From Benincasa hispida (taxonomy: Eukaryota; Streptophyta; Magnoliopsida; Cucurbitales; Cucurbitaceae), in the NCBI RefSeq assembly GCF_009727055.1, contig NC_052351.1, forward strand, positions 10,188,821-10,252,820: 64,000 bases of DNA, given 5' to 3'. The position numbers and the translations under genes were made by a program. Shown one piece after another: positions 46,025 to 58,316 of the stretch. Under the pieces are notes generated by a model. The model was not told the origin of the DNA. It searched no databases and saw nothing but the letters and a program-made list of their open reading frames with translations. How positions within the stretch are numbered: position 1 is the stretch's first letter; the number at the start of each line of letters is the position of its first letter.

Positions 46025-47318
46025 TGGTTAACTTTTTGGCCCTTAATCTCAAATTAATTAATTTTAATTAATTAATATTTTGATGATAATAAACTTGCTC
46101 TTATTCACTAACAATTTTAGTGTTTTGAAGTTTCCATTGCGTAAAGTTCAGAACAACGGTTTCAACAAAATTTGAACTACTCAAATTGGAGTTTCAATGA
46201 AGAAGATATGACTGAAATAAAATTAACAAAAAAAATCCCAAGTTGATGACATGACAAAACTTTTCTCATCAAAGTAGACCAGGTGTCACTTGGAGCCCGC
46301 TGCTAGTTTTGGACACATGATGGGCATTTGTCTTTTTTGTTAGGTTTTAAAAGAAATGATTTTAAAAGAAATATTATTATATTATTTTCTTGTTTCTATC
46401 TAACAACTATTTGAGTTTAAAATCTCCACCATTATTTTTTCTTTTCGAAGATCCAATGATCCAAATTAAATATGATTTTCAACAATTTTTCCTTTCTCTT
46501 TAAACTCATCTTCTTTACTAAATCATGTCAACAATTTTTATTATTTTCAATCCTCCATAACTCATTAGGCCACCATTGTTGATCTCTCCAAACTTCAATT
46601 TTCTTCTTTTTCATCTTATTCTTGAGAGAGATTTATGTATGGTGAGGATTGATTTGTTGTGGGCTCAAAATTTGTAAATCCACTCTTTTAGAGAGTTTAT
46701 CAAGCGTGTTCTTTAAAATTTTCAAACATTTTGTAAGGATTGTTCTTGATCCGTAAAAAGAGCGATTGTAATGGTTTGATCCTAATCCATGCAAGGGATT
46801 GAGTTTGCTATTGAACTTGCAAAAAGAGCAGTATAGCAGTTAGACTCTAATCCGTAGAAAGAGTCAATGAGATCCTTATTAAAATCCTAAGAGGCGCTTG
46901 AAAATGTGGATGTAGGACGAGTTTAACCGAACCAGTATAAAAATTTCTAATGTTAATTTCTCTATCCCTATACTACTTAATTTTACAATTAATTTGTTAT
47001 TATAATTTATTATATGAAATTAATTTCAATAGTTACTGGTGAGTTAATAGCTCATATTTGTTTACTTTGATTGGTAGTTCTTTAATTGGCATATCTTTTA
47101 TCAATCTTATCATTGAAATTAAATTAGGAGCTTAAAATTGTTAATTTCAATTTATTAATCATCTTGGAATTAATGCATATATATACAATTATTGTTTAAA
47201 TGACTTATTAACAAAAGTGTATTAATTTGCTTAATTGGGTCCACATTAGGAAAAAAGTTTTCATTAATTTTGATAAACCCTATTCACTCCCCTCTAGAGT
47301 TATCATATCGATCCTACA
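46025..47318 (+). repeat. Second LTR of the SIRE-like element
   Basis: It starts TGGTTAACTTTTTGG after the tract AAAAAGGGAGAGA and ends GATCCTACA at 47318. It is uninterrupted, 1294 bp. Confidence 0.78.
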
Positions 47319-47643
47319 ATTGGTATCCGAGCTAGTTGCTCTCTTGTTTGTGATAAAAATTTTCCTAAATCATTTTAGATCGATACCTATTGTTTGAATT
47401 TCTTAATCTTACAACTTAAATTAACCCGAACCAATCTGGAATAATCCGATTTGGTTGCATCTGGCCTCGTGCATGTTTTAGGGTTAAAACAATACTTTCA
47501 CACGTAATTGAAGTAAGCAAAAAGTCAAAGTTCGAGCATTTTTTAAAGTGAGGCCAAATTTCGAGTGGGTCCATATGCCATACAAATTTTCTCTTTCACT
47601 TTATAATTATTTTAAATCAGTTAATAGATACTGGCATTAAAGA
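47319..47643 (+). other. Extra SIRE primer-site region beyond the right LTR, then intergenic sequence
   Basis: Bases 47319 to about 47415 (ATTGGTATCCGAGC..., TTGCTCTCTTGTTTGTGATA) match the interior start at 42829-42930. So internal sequence lies on both sides of the second LTR. From about 47420 to 47643 nothing is recognised. Confidence 0.65.
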
Positions 47644-47977
47644 TGTAGTGGAAAACAACAAATAGAAGATAACAGAATGTGGAAACAAGAGAGAAATATT
47701 ACATGAAAGATCAAGTATTTTAATTGAGTTTTATATTCATTTAAGTGGAAACAATACAAGATTTATAGGAAAAATAAGAAACTACCCACTAATGCATTAT
47801 CCTTAAATTTCTACCACTAACTTAGAAAAACTCCCTTAATCAATCCACTAAACCATTATACCACTATCCTCCAATTTAGGAGGCACTACCCTAAATAAAA
47901 TCCATTAACTTCACTTAAATAAAAAAAAACTAATTTAATTAATAACTTGCAAAATAAGTTTGCACTAATTTTTAACA
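47644..47977 (-). repeat. 3' LTR of the minus-strand Copia element
   Basis: 334 bp, bordered by AAAGA. It matches 52729-53064 throughout, including the block ACCACTATCCTCCAATTTAG. Confidence 0.88.
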
Positions 47978-48088
47978 CTCTCCTTTAGTCCAAGAAAATG
48001 ATCAACACCAAGTGTACTCCTAAATTCTTCAAACTTGACTTTACCAAGAGTCTTGGTAAATATATCAGCAACTTGCTCCTTCGAATGT
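47978..48088 (-). pseudogene. RNase H C-terminus of the minus-strand Copia element
   Basis: The minus strand reads KEQVADIFTKTLGKVKFEEF, then STLGVDHFLGLKES, the usual Copia Pol end. Removing the solo LTR and one copy of ACATT joins this in frame to the piece at 49543-49760 (ENIH|SKEQVADIF). It then runs to a stop inside the LTR. Confidence 0.8.
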
Positions 48089-49542
48089 GTTGAGGATAAA
48101 TTTTTTCTACTAATATGCGTTAATTGTCATGCGATGATCATGCGATAGTTTGAAGAATATGTGTTATGTGTCAAGTGAATATGCGATAATCAATCATTCC
48201 TATCACAAGTTTTCTCCCACTCTCACCAAATATAACGATATCGCAATTTTCTCAGAATGATCTAAGGTCGAACATGGGGATTTGATGCGATGTTGTTAAA
48301 GTAAAGTGAATCATTCAAATATGTATATATTTGTTGTTTGTTGCAATGAAAATAAAATATATACAAATAATAAATTTCTAAATAACTGAGTGCTTAATAA
48401 TCATGAGGTTGAGATGGGTGAGTAAAGCCACAGACTAAATAAAGGTCTATATGGAGAAGGAAGGGCTAAAGGGAAGACACTAAAGAATCAATAAATCTCA
48501 TTTCAGATACTACCACGGTTCTTATTCCCGATTGATGCACATCTTTCGGTGGTTACCTCAATAGTCATATTTCTATGAGTTGTTAACGGGAATGTTGTAG
48601 AACGCAAGGTTGTTTCTATCTTTAGAAATACTTCTTGCTTCCCTTAAGAGGTTCTATCAACTTTTCTCCTTCGAAGAGTTGATTGTATGACTCACTCTAC
48701 TCTCGCAGGCAAGTATCTTTTGATATATGTTAAACGAGCGTGGTAATACCTTAAGATATGATTTAAATCATAAAAGTGACCTTCCCCCTTATCCTAAGGA
48801 TTTAGTGATTCATGAGATAAGAGATGATGAATGCATGAACATGGATTAAAGTGAAAATGAACATAATGATAATATTAAGATAAGAAAATCTTTCAAATAC
48901 AAGTTGTTCAGGAAATCAATCAAGCAAATTCTACAACTCGTTAATACACAAGAAATGAAATGGATTCACGATCAATTTCAATCTCTTGATACGATGTGAT
49001 GGTGGAAATGACTATCGGCTATATGTGATGGATGGAGTGGTGAAAGTCCTTTTCAAGATCTTTCTCTAGTGAGCCTCATAGAATATGGAATAGAATGTTC
49101 TCTCCGATTGTTAGCTCCTAGATTCCTTCACTCGATGTGCTGAGGCTCTATTTATAATGTCTTGCGCTGTCCTATTTTAGAATTCCCGCTCTGATTGGTT
49201 GCTATCATTTGTCAAGGTAGGTGCGAGCGTCAGTGTTGCATCATGGTCAACGATCAGGGAGTACGTCAGAATATCTACTGTATGATTTCAGAAATCTCGA
49301 GGTATGCGTTGATTACGTTTCTCCTTGAAGGATTGGCGCATGCGCTAATTCTTGTTTTCCTGCAAAACATAAACTTTGGCGCACTTTGACTATGAAATGC
49401 AGTCAGTGGGTGTGTCTTAAGTACCTTAGCACAATTTTGATTTTCATATATCATTTCACTATGATTGGCACATTTTTTCCTTTCTGTTGTTCCATATTTC
49501 TAAGAAAAAGGCACAAATAACTTATATTTCTACAAGTTATCA
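48089..49542 (-). mobile_element. Athila-like Gypsy solo LTR inserted in the RNase H gene
   Basis: On the minus strand it starts TGATAACTTGTAGAAATATA and ends CCTCAAC. It is flanked by AATGT on both sides (48084-48088 and 49543-49547). It is related to the LTR at 56721-58193, for example CGCATACCTC and TATAAATAGAGCCT in both. Length is 1454 bp and no coding domain is visible. The exact terminal base is ambiguous by one because the A of ACA may be shared with the duplication. Confidence 0.82.
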
Positions 49543-49764
49543 AATGTATATTCTCCAATCGAATATCTTGCATCAAGACTTTCTCTCGAACAAAATGAAA
49601 ATGTGTTTCAATGTGTTTTTTTACGAACATGAAACACTGGCTTTCCTGCAAGATTGATTGCACTTTTATTATCACGAAAGTGTTTCAATATGTTTTTCAC
49701 AAAATGTGTTTCAATGTGTTTTTTACGAGCATGAAACTCTTTTTTCCATTTAGTGTTTTGTTGT
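49543..49764 (-). pseudogene. RNase H segment with internal duplication
   Basis: The minus strand reads DNKSAINLAGKPVFHVRKK, then HIETHFHFVREKVL, a Copia RNase H. A block of about 37 bp (AATGTGTTTCAATGTGTTTT...CGARCATGAAAC on the plus strand) occurs at 49602-49640 and again at 49702-49738. The region upstream of DNKSA is therefore scrambled. Confidence 0.7.
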
Positions 49765-51138
49765 TGTTGTTTTTTTTTTTTTTTCATTTTTTCTTTTCAA
49801 TTTTATCATAAAATCAAAATTTGATTTCAAAAAATCTATTTTGATTTCAAAAAAGAAAAAATAATTAATTTCATAAATTAATTATTAAATAAAACTGAAT
49901 CAATTTAATATCAAATATTAAATTAATTTTAATACATATCCATCTTTATATATTTAAATCATATTTATATATATAGATTCTCCTATTCCGTTTAATTCTA
50001 AAATTAAACATATAATTATATCTCATATAATTACTAATTCCCTTAATTCTAATTTGAATGTTTCAAATTAACTTATCACGCTATTCTAGAGCTAGTCCGT
50101 TACGAGCTAGTAGAGGGACCTCGCGGACCTACAAATCATAGACTCCAACGATTGGCTAAACTCATTAGACCAAATTAATCCCCATTCGTTAACTAATGGG
50201 TCACTCCACTAATGGGCCACTCTACTAAAGCCCATAGTTGCACTCCCCTCACTATAGATATATTATGTCCACATGATTTTACCATAATCAGCAAGTCGAC
50301 CCTTCACAGGTTGTTCGTAATAACGGTTGGGTCAAATATCTATTTTACCCCGAGATTACGTCTTATTCCTCAAGTCCCTATTGATCCTCTAATGAAAAAC
50401 TGGTTTGTAATCCAATCACCAAACTAAACTCTCTCAGCCTAGTTAGAAGGTGGGGCCCATTGTTCAAAACCTGGATTCAGTACTTGAAAGAACAACCTTT
50501 CTTCTATCCTAAATCGAGTAGGCGTGAACTCCGTCTTGCACCCTATGTCCTCAGCTATCTATCCGGTCGTACCCCTGAAATGGAAGTCTTATTGAGTCGG
50601 CACTGTTAAGTCAACCCTCAACTATGCAAATTTAAGGGCAATCTCGAATAAACAGGAGTTCATAGTTAGTCCAGGATTAAGATTGAGTTACCTAGGTCAT
50701 CTAGGTGAAATAGTCAGTCTTAAACAGTAAACAACATTATAAAGTAAAAGTGACTTATTTCTTGGTCCTGATCTTATGCAAACTCATTGCATAGGACGCT
50801 TTCACTCCTCATGTCATAACATGTACGTATTAGAATCACATCGTATGTAGCACTTTACAACTATTTGTAACAACTACAGAGTAGGCCGCATCCAATGGTG
50901 TTACCAGAATAAGGTACCCAACCTTATTCATGTACCATAGATCATTTTGACTATTTACTCGAACCTGATTCATTCTTATGTCTCCACATAAAGTTCAAGT
51001 ACTTATACAATAGTCATGGGTCTTTGTTTATTGGATTTAGACTTTCGTACAATTTATGAAATCAATAACAAGTATATTGATTATAGAAAATGTTTATCAT
51101 TTTACAAACTGCGAGTTTTTAGGACATAAAACCCAACA
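49765..51138 (-). mobile_element. Truncated LTR of the TGTTGGGTTTTATGTCC family
   Basis: On the minus strand it starts TGTTGGGTTTTATGTCCTAA at 51138 and matches the solo LTR at 39894-41813 for about 1.37 kb. It then breaks off near 49765, lacking the last ~500 bp. The flanks belong to different parts of the host Copia (pre-integrase on the right, RNase H on the left), so integrase and RT were lost. Confidence 0.7.
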
Positions 51139-51720
51139 AAGACGATGTGACTTACCAAACTAACAGCCAGGAAAAATTACATCATGGTGTATTTCTTTAA
51201 AGAGAGGAACACCATCAAGAAGCTTCTTCATAGAAAATCTTTCCAATAATGGGTAACGAACATGGCCAGTCGAGCATGCCAAAGTGTTGCACCAACATTC
51301 TGACCTGTCTTTTTAACATACACAACACTTGCAGACAAACACATAGAGAGAATTTTTCTTCTTTCCAATTAATAGAACATCGCCTTTAAATTTTTTAACA
51401 TCCGAAATAATTTTCACATTATTAGGTCCAAAAAGAACATACCTCCCATATTTGACAATCTGAGATACTGAAACCAAATTCTTCTTTAAACCTATAACAT
51501 GGTAAACATCAGTAAGAGAAATACCATCGTTCTCGACATTAACATGCTCTTCTTCAATAACTAGATGTAAAGAATTGTTAGTCGTGACAATTACTTTTCC
51601 TTCATGGTGAGCACATACATCAGAGAGAAAAACATTTCCAATTGTATGGTGAGCACAACTGGAATCAACTGTATGGAGAATAACTGGAATCAACAACTCA
51701 ATCTATGTTATAATCTATAG
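51139..51720 (-). pseudogene. Copia protease and pre-integrase region
   Basis: The minus strand gives HTVDSSCAHHTIGNVFLSDV (a protease active-site region; D-S-S-C here, D-S-G-C expected), VYHVIGLKKNLVSVSQI and KKKNSLYVF. A broken WHARL...-type pre-integrase block follows (51139-51310). The open frame covers 51313-51696. Integrase is not found beyond it. Confidence 0.72.
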
Positions 51721-51779
51721 AAATATTAACATGCAAATTAGTGGGTTGATTAATAGCTTCAATTGATAAGCATTGTTCC

Positions 51780-52690
51780 CATTCAATTTACTTTGTTACT
51801 TTCTTATACAACATTTACTTCTACTTCTTTGAGATCCACACGACAATTTGATCTAATATGACCTAATTTTCGATGACGATGACATACCACCTTCACCCGA
51901 CAATCATATTTGATGTGTCCTGGCATGTCACACCTAAAATATCCCTTTAATTTGCCCCTGGATTGCCTTTCAACCTTGGAATCATTAGTGTCATTTGAAG
52001 AATGTTTGGAAGAATAATTGACTCTTCCCTTGTATTTTGCATAATGAATAACTTCTACCTCGAGATGAGATTGCTTCCTGTTGCCAAGCATTTGTTTCAT
52101 CAATGTTTCTTGATTTGAGAGCAAATTCTCCAACTCAATGATAGAAGGTTGATTTACCCATCCTTGTATCGAAGAAATAAATGGCATAAACTCCTTTCCT
52201 AGTCCATTGAATAAGATAACGATGGAAATGAGCATTGTTAATAGGCTTCTCTTTGCCCAATTCTAAAATTTCAGAATACAAAATCTTAATTTTTAGAAAA
52301 TATTTTGAAACTGAAAAATTACCTCGAGTTATTCCAGCAAGTTCGTTCTCCAAATATTGTAATCTTCTTATGTTCTGTTGGGTGAAAAACCCTTCAACTG
52401 TGTTCACACTTTCTTTGGAGAACTATTCACGAACATACTCTATATACTCCTTGCTGATAGAAGTTTGCAAAGAAAATAAGGCTTTGCCACACTTGACCTT
52501 CTACTTCCTTTGTGCCTTAGCATTCTCAAGAATATCTTATGGAATCGAATCATCGTCCTAAACATGATCCCACAAATCTTATTCTTAAAGAAAAACTTCC
52601 AAACATAGCTTCCAATAGCTACATTTATCACTGGGAGGCTTGTCTACAAAAATGTTATTTCCACCGTTCATCTTCATTGAGTATTTAAAC
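51780..52690 (-). pseudogene. Copia Gag remnant with two zinc-knuckle-like motifs
   Basis: Two overlapping minus-strand frames (52407-52135 and 52235-51804) form one Gag split by a shift near 52200. They read LQYLENELAGITRGNFSVSK, then FISSIQGWVNQPSIIELENL. Knuckle-like sequences follow (CDMPGHIKYDC and CHRHRKLGHIRSNC), each missing at least one Cys. The N-terminal part up to 52690 is broken. Confidence 0.72.
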
Positions 52691-52715
52691 TCAAACACAA
52701 AACAAAGAATCTGAA

Positions 52716-52728
52716 CGCTCTGATACCA
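52716..52728 (-). other. Primer binding site of the minus-strand Copia element
   Basis: TGGTATCAGAGCG on the minus strand, directly adjoining the right LTR. It matches the tRNA-iMet type primer site. Confidence 0.88.
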
Positions 52729-53064
52729 TGTAATGGAAAAGCAACAAAATCGAAGAGAACGAAAGGTGAAAATAAGAGAGAAAATATTGCATGGTGGGTC
52801 AAGTGTTTCAATTGAGTTCTATATTCATTTAAGTGGAAACAATATAAGTATTTATAGGAAAAATAAGAAATTACCCATTAATACATTATCCTTAAATTTC
52901 TATTACTAACCTAGAAAAGCTCCCTTAATCAATCTACTAAACCATTATACCACTATCCTCCAATTTAGGAGGCATTACCCTAAATAAAAGCCATCAACTT
53001 CAATTAAAGAAAACAACTAATTTAATTAATAACTTGCAAAATAAGTTTGCACTAATTTTTAATA
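52729..53064 (-). repeat. 5' LTR of the minus-strand Copia element
   Basis: 336 bp, next to the primer site on the left and AAAGA on the right. The outer terminus reads AATA where the partner has AACA. Confidence 0.88.
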
Positions 53065-53972
53065 AAAGAATAAAAAATCATAAATAGAATGTTCAAATTC
53101 ATTCCATCAAAACCAACAAAAAAAAGAAAAAGAAAAAACAAACCATACAATTTTTTTGGCTACATCATTTCCTAAGATAACCACATGGTATTTTTATTTT
53201 TGAAAAGTAAACTTCAAGATGGGTCGAATGGGGAGCCCACAGGCCGATGCCAGGAGCATGTAGATGCCGAAGTCTGTCCGACCTTCAAAGTTATATGTCG
53301 TTGGCTAAGCCCTCATGACAGATGAGTTTCAAAGACCACCTTGTAACTTAATTACCACTAAGTGACAGGTAGAATCCTTTGTAGATAATTTAATATACGT
53401 GACCGAAATTTCTAACGTTGTTGTCAGTTGCCACATTGTGATTCAAGAATTTTAACCTAATCGGATGTGGAACAATGACAAGTCGGTCAGCTGATCGACT
53501 TGGGACATGCAATGACGCAGATTGAGACAACGACCTACGCCCAGGCCTTTGTTACGCCTGTGGAAACATCGTTGTCCCAATCGTGGCTGGCAACATGCCT
53601 ACTCTACTTCCATCTATGTATTTCTTTGCTATCACCTTTTAGGAACGTTTTCAAAATTCAAGTCAAATTTATAAAAACTAAAAAAGTATACATTTTTTTA
53701 GAATTTGGTTATGAATTCAAATATTTTGGCGATAAATATGAAAACATGTTAAAGAAGAGATAGACAAACATAAATTTCAAAAATCAAAATCAAAATAAAA
53801 TTTAAAAAAATGTGGTTCTCAAGGAAGGCTTAACTACTCAGTCATCCGCATTCCACAATCAAATCTAAGAGAAAATTACAAAAAAAGATATGAGAATTAA
53901 GAAAAAGGAAAAAGAGTATGTAGTATTATAGTAGTATGAAAATAGAATATCAAATAGAGGTGATCATGATGG
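53065..53972. other. Intergenic, no gene recognised
   Basis: After the AAAGA duplication the sequence is AT-rich to 53200, then more balanced to 53640. A plus-strand frame at 53500-53763 has no recognisable homology. Confidence 0.5.
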
Positions 53973-55866
53973 TGTTGACAATCAACATGCGGAAGCAATT
54001 AGGATCTTAAGCACTTTAACTACATTAATTTTAGATTGCAAGCATGCAAGTTCAAGATACAAACATAAGGTTTCGAAGTTTTTACCTTTGAAGAATCCTC
54101 TAATCAGCAACTCCTCAACTCGAAATTGATCAAGAACTTGATGTAGACTACCACAAGATCTTTCTTACTATCCTCTTGGCCTTAGATTGGATGGTGAAAT
54201 CCAAAATAAGAAGAAAAAATGGTAGGAATTTCATATTGGAGTATGAGGTTTTTGCCAGAATTTTGAGAGAACTTTTTTCACTTACAAACTATTCAAATCA
54301 ACAAGTTGCCTAAAAACTTTCAACTGGTTAATCCTCTATCTTTATAGAAGAACATGTACTCTCAATGCACATGAAATTGACACCAAAACCTCTATTATGA
54401 AGTGGGGTTTAAGGTGTTAGATAATGGATAAGTTGGGAAAACCCACTTAATCCAAAAATCATTTTTTAATTGGGTTTTCCCAAAATCAATTTAATTTGAA
54501 ATCATAATGTCAAATTAAAATATTAATTCAATAATTAATATAAAATTAATTAAAATTAATTCTAATAATTAATCTTAAATTAATTTTAAACAATTAATTA
54601 ACTTAATTTAATATCAAATATTAAATTAATACAACGCCTATTCCAAAACACATGAATCCCTATTAATGTAATAATTAAATCATATTTAAATAATTTTACT
54701 TCTCCAATTTGTTTAATTCAATAATTAAACGTCTAATTATATCGTATATAATTAATAATTCCCACAATTCGAATTTGAACATTTCAAATTCTCTTGTCAC
54801 GCTATTCTAAGGTTTAGTCCATTTATGAGCTAGTAGGGGACCTAATGGACCTACAAATCATGAGTATCAACGATCCGAGATTAATTGGCTAAACTCTTTT
54901 AATCGAATTAACCAACATTCGTTAACTAATGGGTCACTCCATAGAAGCCTATTAGCTGCACTCTCCTCACTGTAGATATATTTCTGTCCACTTGATTTAA
55001 CCATGATCAGTAAGTTAATTCTTCACAGGTTGTTCATATTTATAGCTGGGTCATAATTATCATTTTACCCTTGGAATACATCTTACTCCTTAAGTCTCCA
55101 CTGATCCACTAATGAACAATTGGTTTATGGTCCTACCAATAAACTAAGTCTCTCTCAATCATAGAGAAGGATGAGGCCATTTGTTCAAGACTAGGAGTCA
55201 GTACTTAAGGGAACAATTTATCTGCTAACCCTAAAATGGGCAAGAGTAAGTTTCATCTTGCAGTACTATGTCTCCAGCTATCTATCCAGTCTTACCCTTA
55301 AAATGGTAGACTTATTGAGTGGCAATGTTGAGCCACTCTCACCCATGCAGATTAAAGGATGATTTCGGATAAACAGGAGTTCATAGTTAACTTAGGATTG
55401 AGATCGAGTTACCTTATGTCATCAGTTTGAAATAGTTAGTTTTAATAGTAAACAACGTTATAAAGAAAAGTGACTATTTTGCGGTCCGATCTTATACAAA
55501 CTTCTTTTTTGTAAGATGCCCTCACTCACATGTCTTCACAGGAAGGAATTTGGGATCACATCATTTCTATCAATACAAAGCGGGCTGCATCCATAATGTC
55601 CCTAGGATAAGGTACCCAACCTTATTCTTATACTATAGACCATTTTGGCTATATACTCAAACTTGATCTACTTTTATGTCCCCACATAAAGTTCAAGTAT
55701 TCATGCTATAGCCAGGGGTTCATTAGTTTATTGGATTCAGGCTATTACAAGTGCAATTCACATATTCAATAACAACTTTACTAAATAAACTTCAATAACA
55801 ACTTTATTGGAAATAAAATAAGTTTAAAGATTAAAAATTTCGAGTTTTAGGATATACAACCCAACA
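53973..55866 (-). mobile_element. LTR copy of the TGTTGGGTT...TATCCTAAAACTCG family, probably solo
   Basis: On the minus strand it starts TGTTGGGTTGTATATCCTAA at 55866. It follows the same order of blocks as the solo LTR at 39894-41813 but is more diverged. The 3' end (TG on the plus strand at 53973) is inferred from the GAAGCA...CATTAATTTTA block and is approximate. I see no clear target duplication. A short tandem duplication (TCAATAACAACTTTA) lies near 55762-55806. Confidence 0.65.
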
Positions 55867-56720
55867 AACGCCCTTTGAACTAACACTTTAGTGGGTTTAC
55901 ATATAAATACAATGTTGAATATAAGAAAATAAATATAAATATAATAAACTAGGGCATCAGATACCCATGAGATCATCAGTAGGCCGGGATCGATTTTGGG
56001 CTAAGACCAATGTCGACAACCTAGCATATCTATTTTTGTTGGTCGGTTTTATTCGATTTGTCAAAAGCACAAAGATGAAAGTAATATGGGACTGGAAGTA
56101 TGGATAAAATTGTGCTATCTTTATTCAATTTTTTTTATTAGAAGATAGTTGTTGATGTTGATGGGAAGGAAGAAGAAAATTGGTTGATTTTTGTTTTAAA
56201 ATTTTATTATTACTATTTTCAGAGAAAAGTCATGCTAAAAGTCATGCATCTATCGAAAAAGGTCCTGAAAAAATATTTTTTTCTTAAAATATTTTTTTCC
56301 AATCTTTTTTTTTACAAAAATCTATATTAGCATTGGAAGTATGGACTAAAATGAAATGAAATTAAAGTATAAGACCAAAATGATTCCACGATGAATATAT
56401 GACATTTTAACTCATGGCTTTTGAAATCTTCCAAACATTTATTCATCTAAACTCAACATAAAAATCAAGCTCCTGTCAAGATTGAGAAAAGCATTATGTA
56501 TTCATTATTATTCAGCAATATATAATCATTGACGCAATACAAGGGAGGAAAAATGACTTGAACAAGTCCAATGAGTAAAAGTCCAGAAACTTGGGTTGCA
56601 AACTTTTCTTCTTAGCACACGTGAGGACTATTTGGGATTGGGAAGATGGTAAGTCTCTTTCAGTACAAGTAGTAATTCTGAAACTTTCAAATTAACCATA
56701 TGGCCAGGTTACGTGTCGAT
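55867..56720. other. Intergenic, no gene seen
   Basis: AT-rich sequence between two retroelements. No supported feature. Confidence 0.55.
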
Positions 56721-58193
56721 TGATAACTTATAGAAATACAAGTTATTGTAGTCTTTTCGTTTAAAATAATGAAGGTAGGGAAGAAAGCTATGCGTCAATC
56801 ATGCTTAGAAATCATGCTAAACATCAAGTTTGCACAAAAGTATTTTAAAGGTAACCGTTGACCGCATTTCATGGGGAGATTGCACCAAAAGTGTTTATTT
56901 TGCAGATTACCGCAAGGAATTAGCATGCGTTAATCCTTCGAGGATTAAACAACGATCGCATACCTCAGGATCTCTGAAACTGTCCCGACGGATCTTTTGT
57001 CATATCTCCAATACGTTGACAGTAAGTGCAGTGCTGACATTCTTACCTACCGCATCAGATGACGATGAAAAATCAGAGCAGGAATCCCAATAAAGAGCAG
57101 TGCATTGTTCTATAAATAGAGCCTTGATGCCATTGAGATAACAACTTTGAACAATCAAGAAAAGCTTTGAGAGTTTTAAGAGAACAATCCACCTTCTCTT
57201 TCCACCTGATCCAACATCTAAATTTCACCGGAGAATAGTCTAAGAAGACATTCTCTCTTCGTTCAACCCCAATTACACCAGAAGCCTTGACAACCATCTA
57301 TTGATTGCAAGAAATTGCTATCAACTGACTACTCACCTCACTTCTTTACAATTATAGTTGTTGTAGTACCCATTTGTTTCAGACATCATTCATTTTGTAT
57401 TCTTCAACTATATTACTTTCTTAATATCAACATGTCACTTTTCATCACTTTTCCCTTATGTGTTTCTACTTTTATTTTAGCCATGAGTCACTAACCTTAA
57501 TAGGGTACGAGGGAAGGTCATTATCGTGAGCTAAGAAAAGTTTAAAGAAGTTATCCTATTTGCTTAATGTGTAGTTATTTTAAGCTTGCTTTTGATTACT
57601 CATAAAGACAAGTAGCTATAACTAACTTCTCAAGAGAGAGGTAGTTGTGGAACTCGTCAAGCAAAACAAGAAGTATTTCTAGAAATAGAAACAATCTTGC
57701 GCTCTCAAGTATTCTTATTCACGCATCATAGAGATATGACAAGTGTGGCAAGCCACCGAGAGGTGCGCAACAATTATGAACTATAAGCTCGGATAAATTC
57801 CCCGTACAAAGCTAAATGATACAATAATGATCTTTTCCCAAACCCTATATTCTCCATATATTTTCTCCACTTCTAGTCTACTGCATCTTTCATTCTCTTA
57901 TTCAAGGCTTTGAGAACGTTTTCTTTGATAACCTAAAATTTAGCTCATCGCATGTTCAAAGCACACTCATAAAAAAACAGCTTCGCTGCATAGATCACAT
58001 TTATTTAATGAAATTGTAGCAGATTCCTGTGTTTGACCTTAGGTCATCCTAAGACAATTGCAATCAGGTTTCACTTGGCCTGTAACCAAGAAAACGTGTG
58101 ATTGACGCATGCTCATTACTGCTACATGTGCTATTATTAATGCATATTACTCGTAGTCTAGTGTAAAATTCATCCCATATTTTAAAACCAACA
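56721..58193 (+). repeat. 5' LTR of the second Athila-like element
   Basis: It starts TGATAACTTATAGAAATACA and ends ACCAACA, 1.47 kb. A CTATAAATAGAGCC promoter-like block lies near 57111, the probable TATA box of the LTR. It shares blocks with the solo LTR at 48089-49542. Confidence 0.78.
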
Positions 58194-58196
58194 AGT

Positions 58197-58213
58197 TTTT
58201 GGCACCGTTGTCA
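58197..58213 (+). other. Primer binding site of the second Athila-like element
   Basis: TTTTGGCACCGTTGTCA just inside the LTR resembles the TTTGGCGCCGTTGCC site common in plant Athila/Tat elements. It confirms the plus orientation. Confidence 0.75.
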
Positions 58214-58316
58214 GGCACTTGACAACTAATTGGGTGTTGGATTTTTGTGATTTCTTGCAGGCACCCTTTCCTTTCTGGGAGTAATACAGACTGAAGCGAC
58301 AAGCTGAAGACAGTAC

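Larger units (their letters stand above)
39006..47318 (+). mobile_element. SIRE-like Copia derivative lacking pol
   Basis: LTRs lie at 39006-42828 (split by nested insertions) and 46025-47318. They share segments such as AAAATCTCCACCATT and TCTTGATCC..AAAAAGAGC. A primer-site-like ATTGGTATCATAG follows the first LTR. The interior holds SIRE-type gag remnants (43040-44775) and about 1.2 kb of non-coding sequence, ending in AAAAAGGGAGAGA before the second LTR. No protease, integrase, RT or RNase H is found, so it is a large non-autonomous derivative or a deletion product. A second primer site and about 97 bp of internal sequence follow the right LTR. Confidence 0.75.
47644..53064 (-). mobile_element. 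Minus-strand Copia element split by two LTR insertions
   Basis: LTRs of about 335 bp lie at 47644-47977 and 52729-53064, with a perfect target duplication AAAGA (47639-47643 and 53065-53069). A primer site lies beside the right LTR at 52716-52728. On the minus strand it carries gag, a protease-like region and pre-integrase, then a truncated foreign LTR (to 51138). The RNase H end follows, itself split by a Gypsy solo LTR (48089-49542). Integrase and RT are missing, so a deletion accompanied the truncated LTR. Confidence 0.88.
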
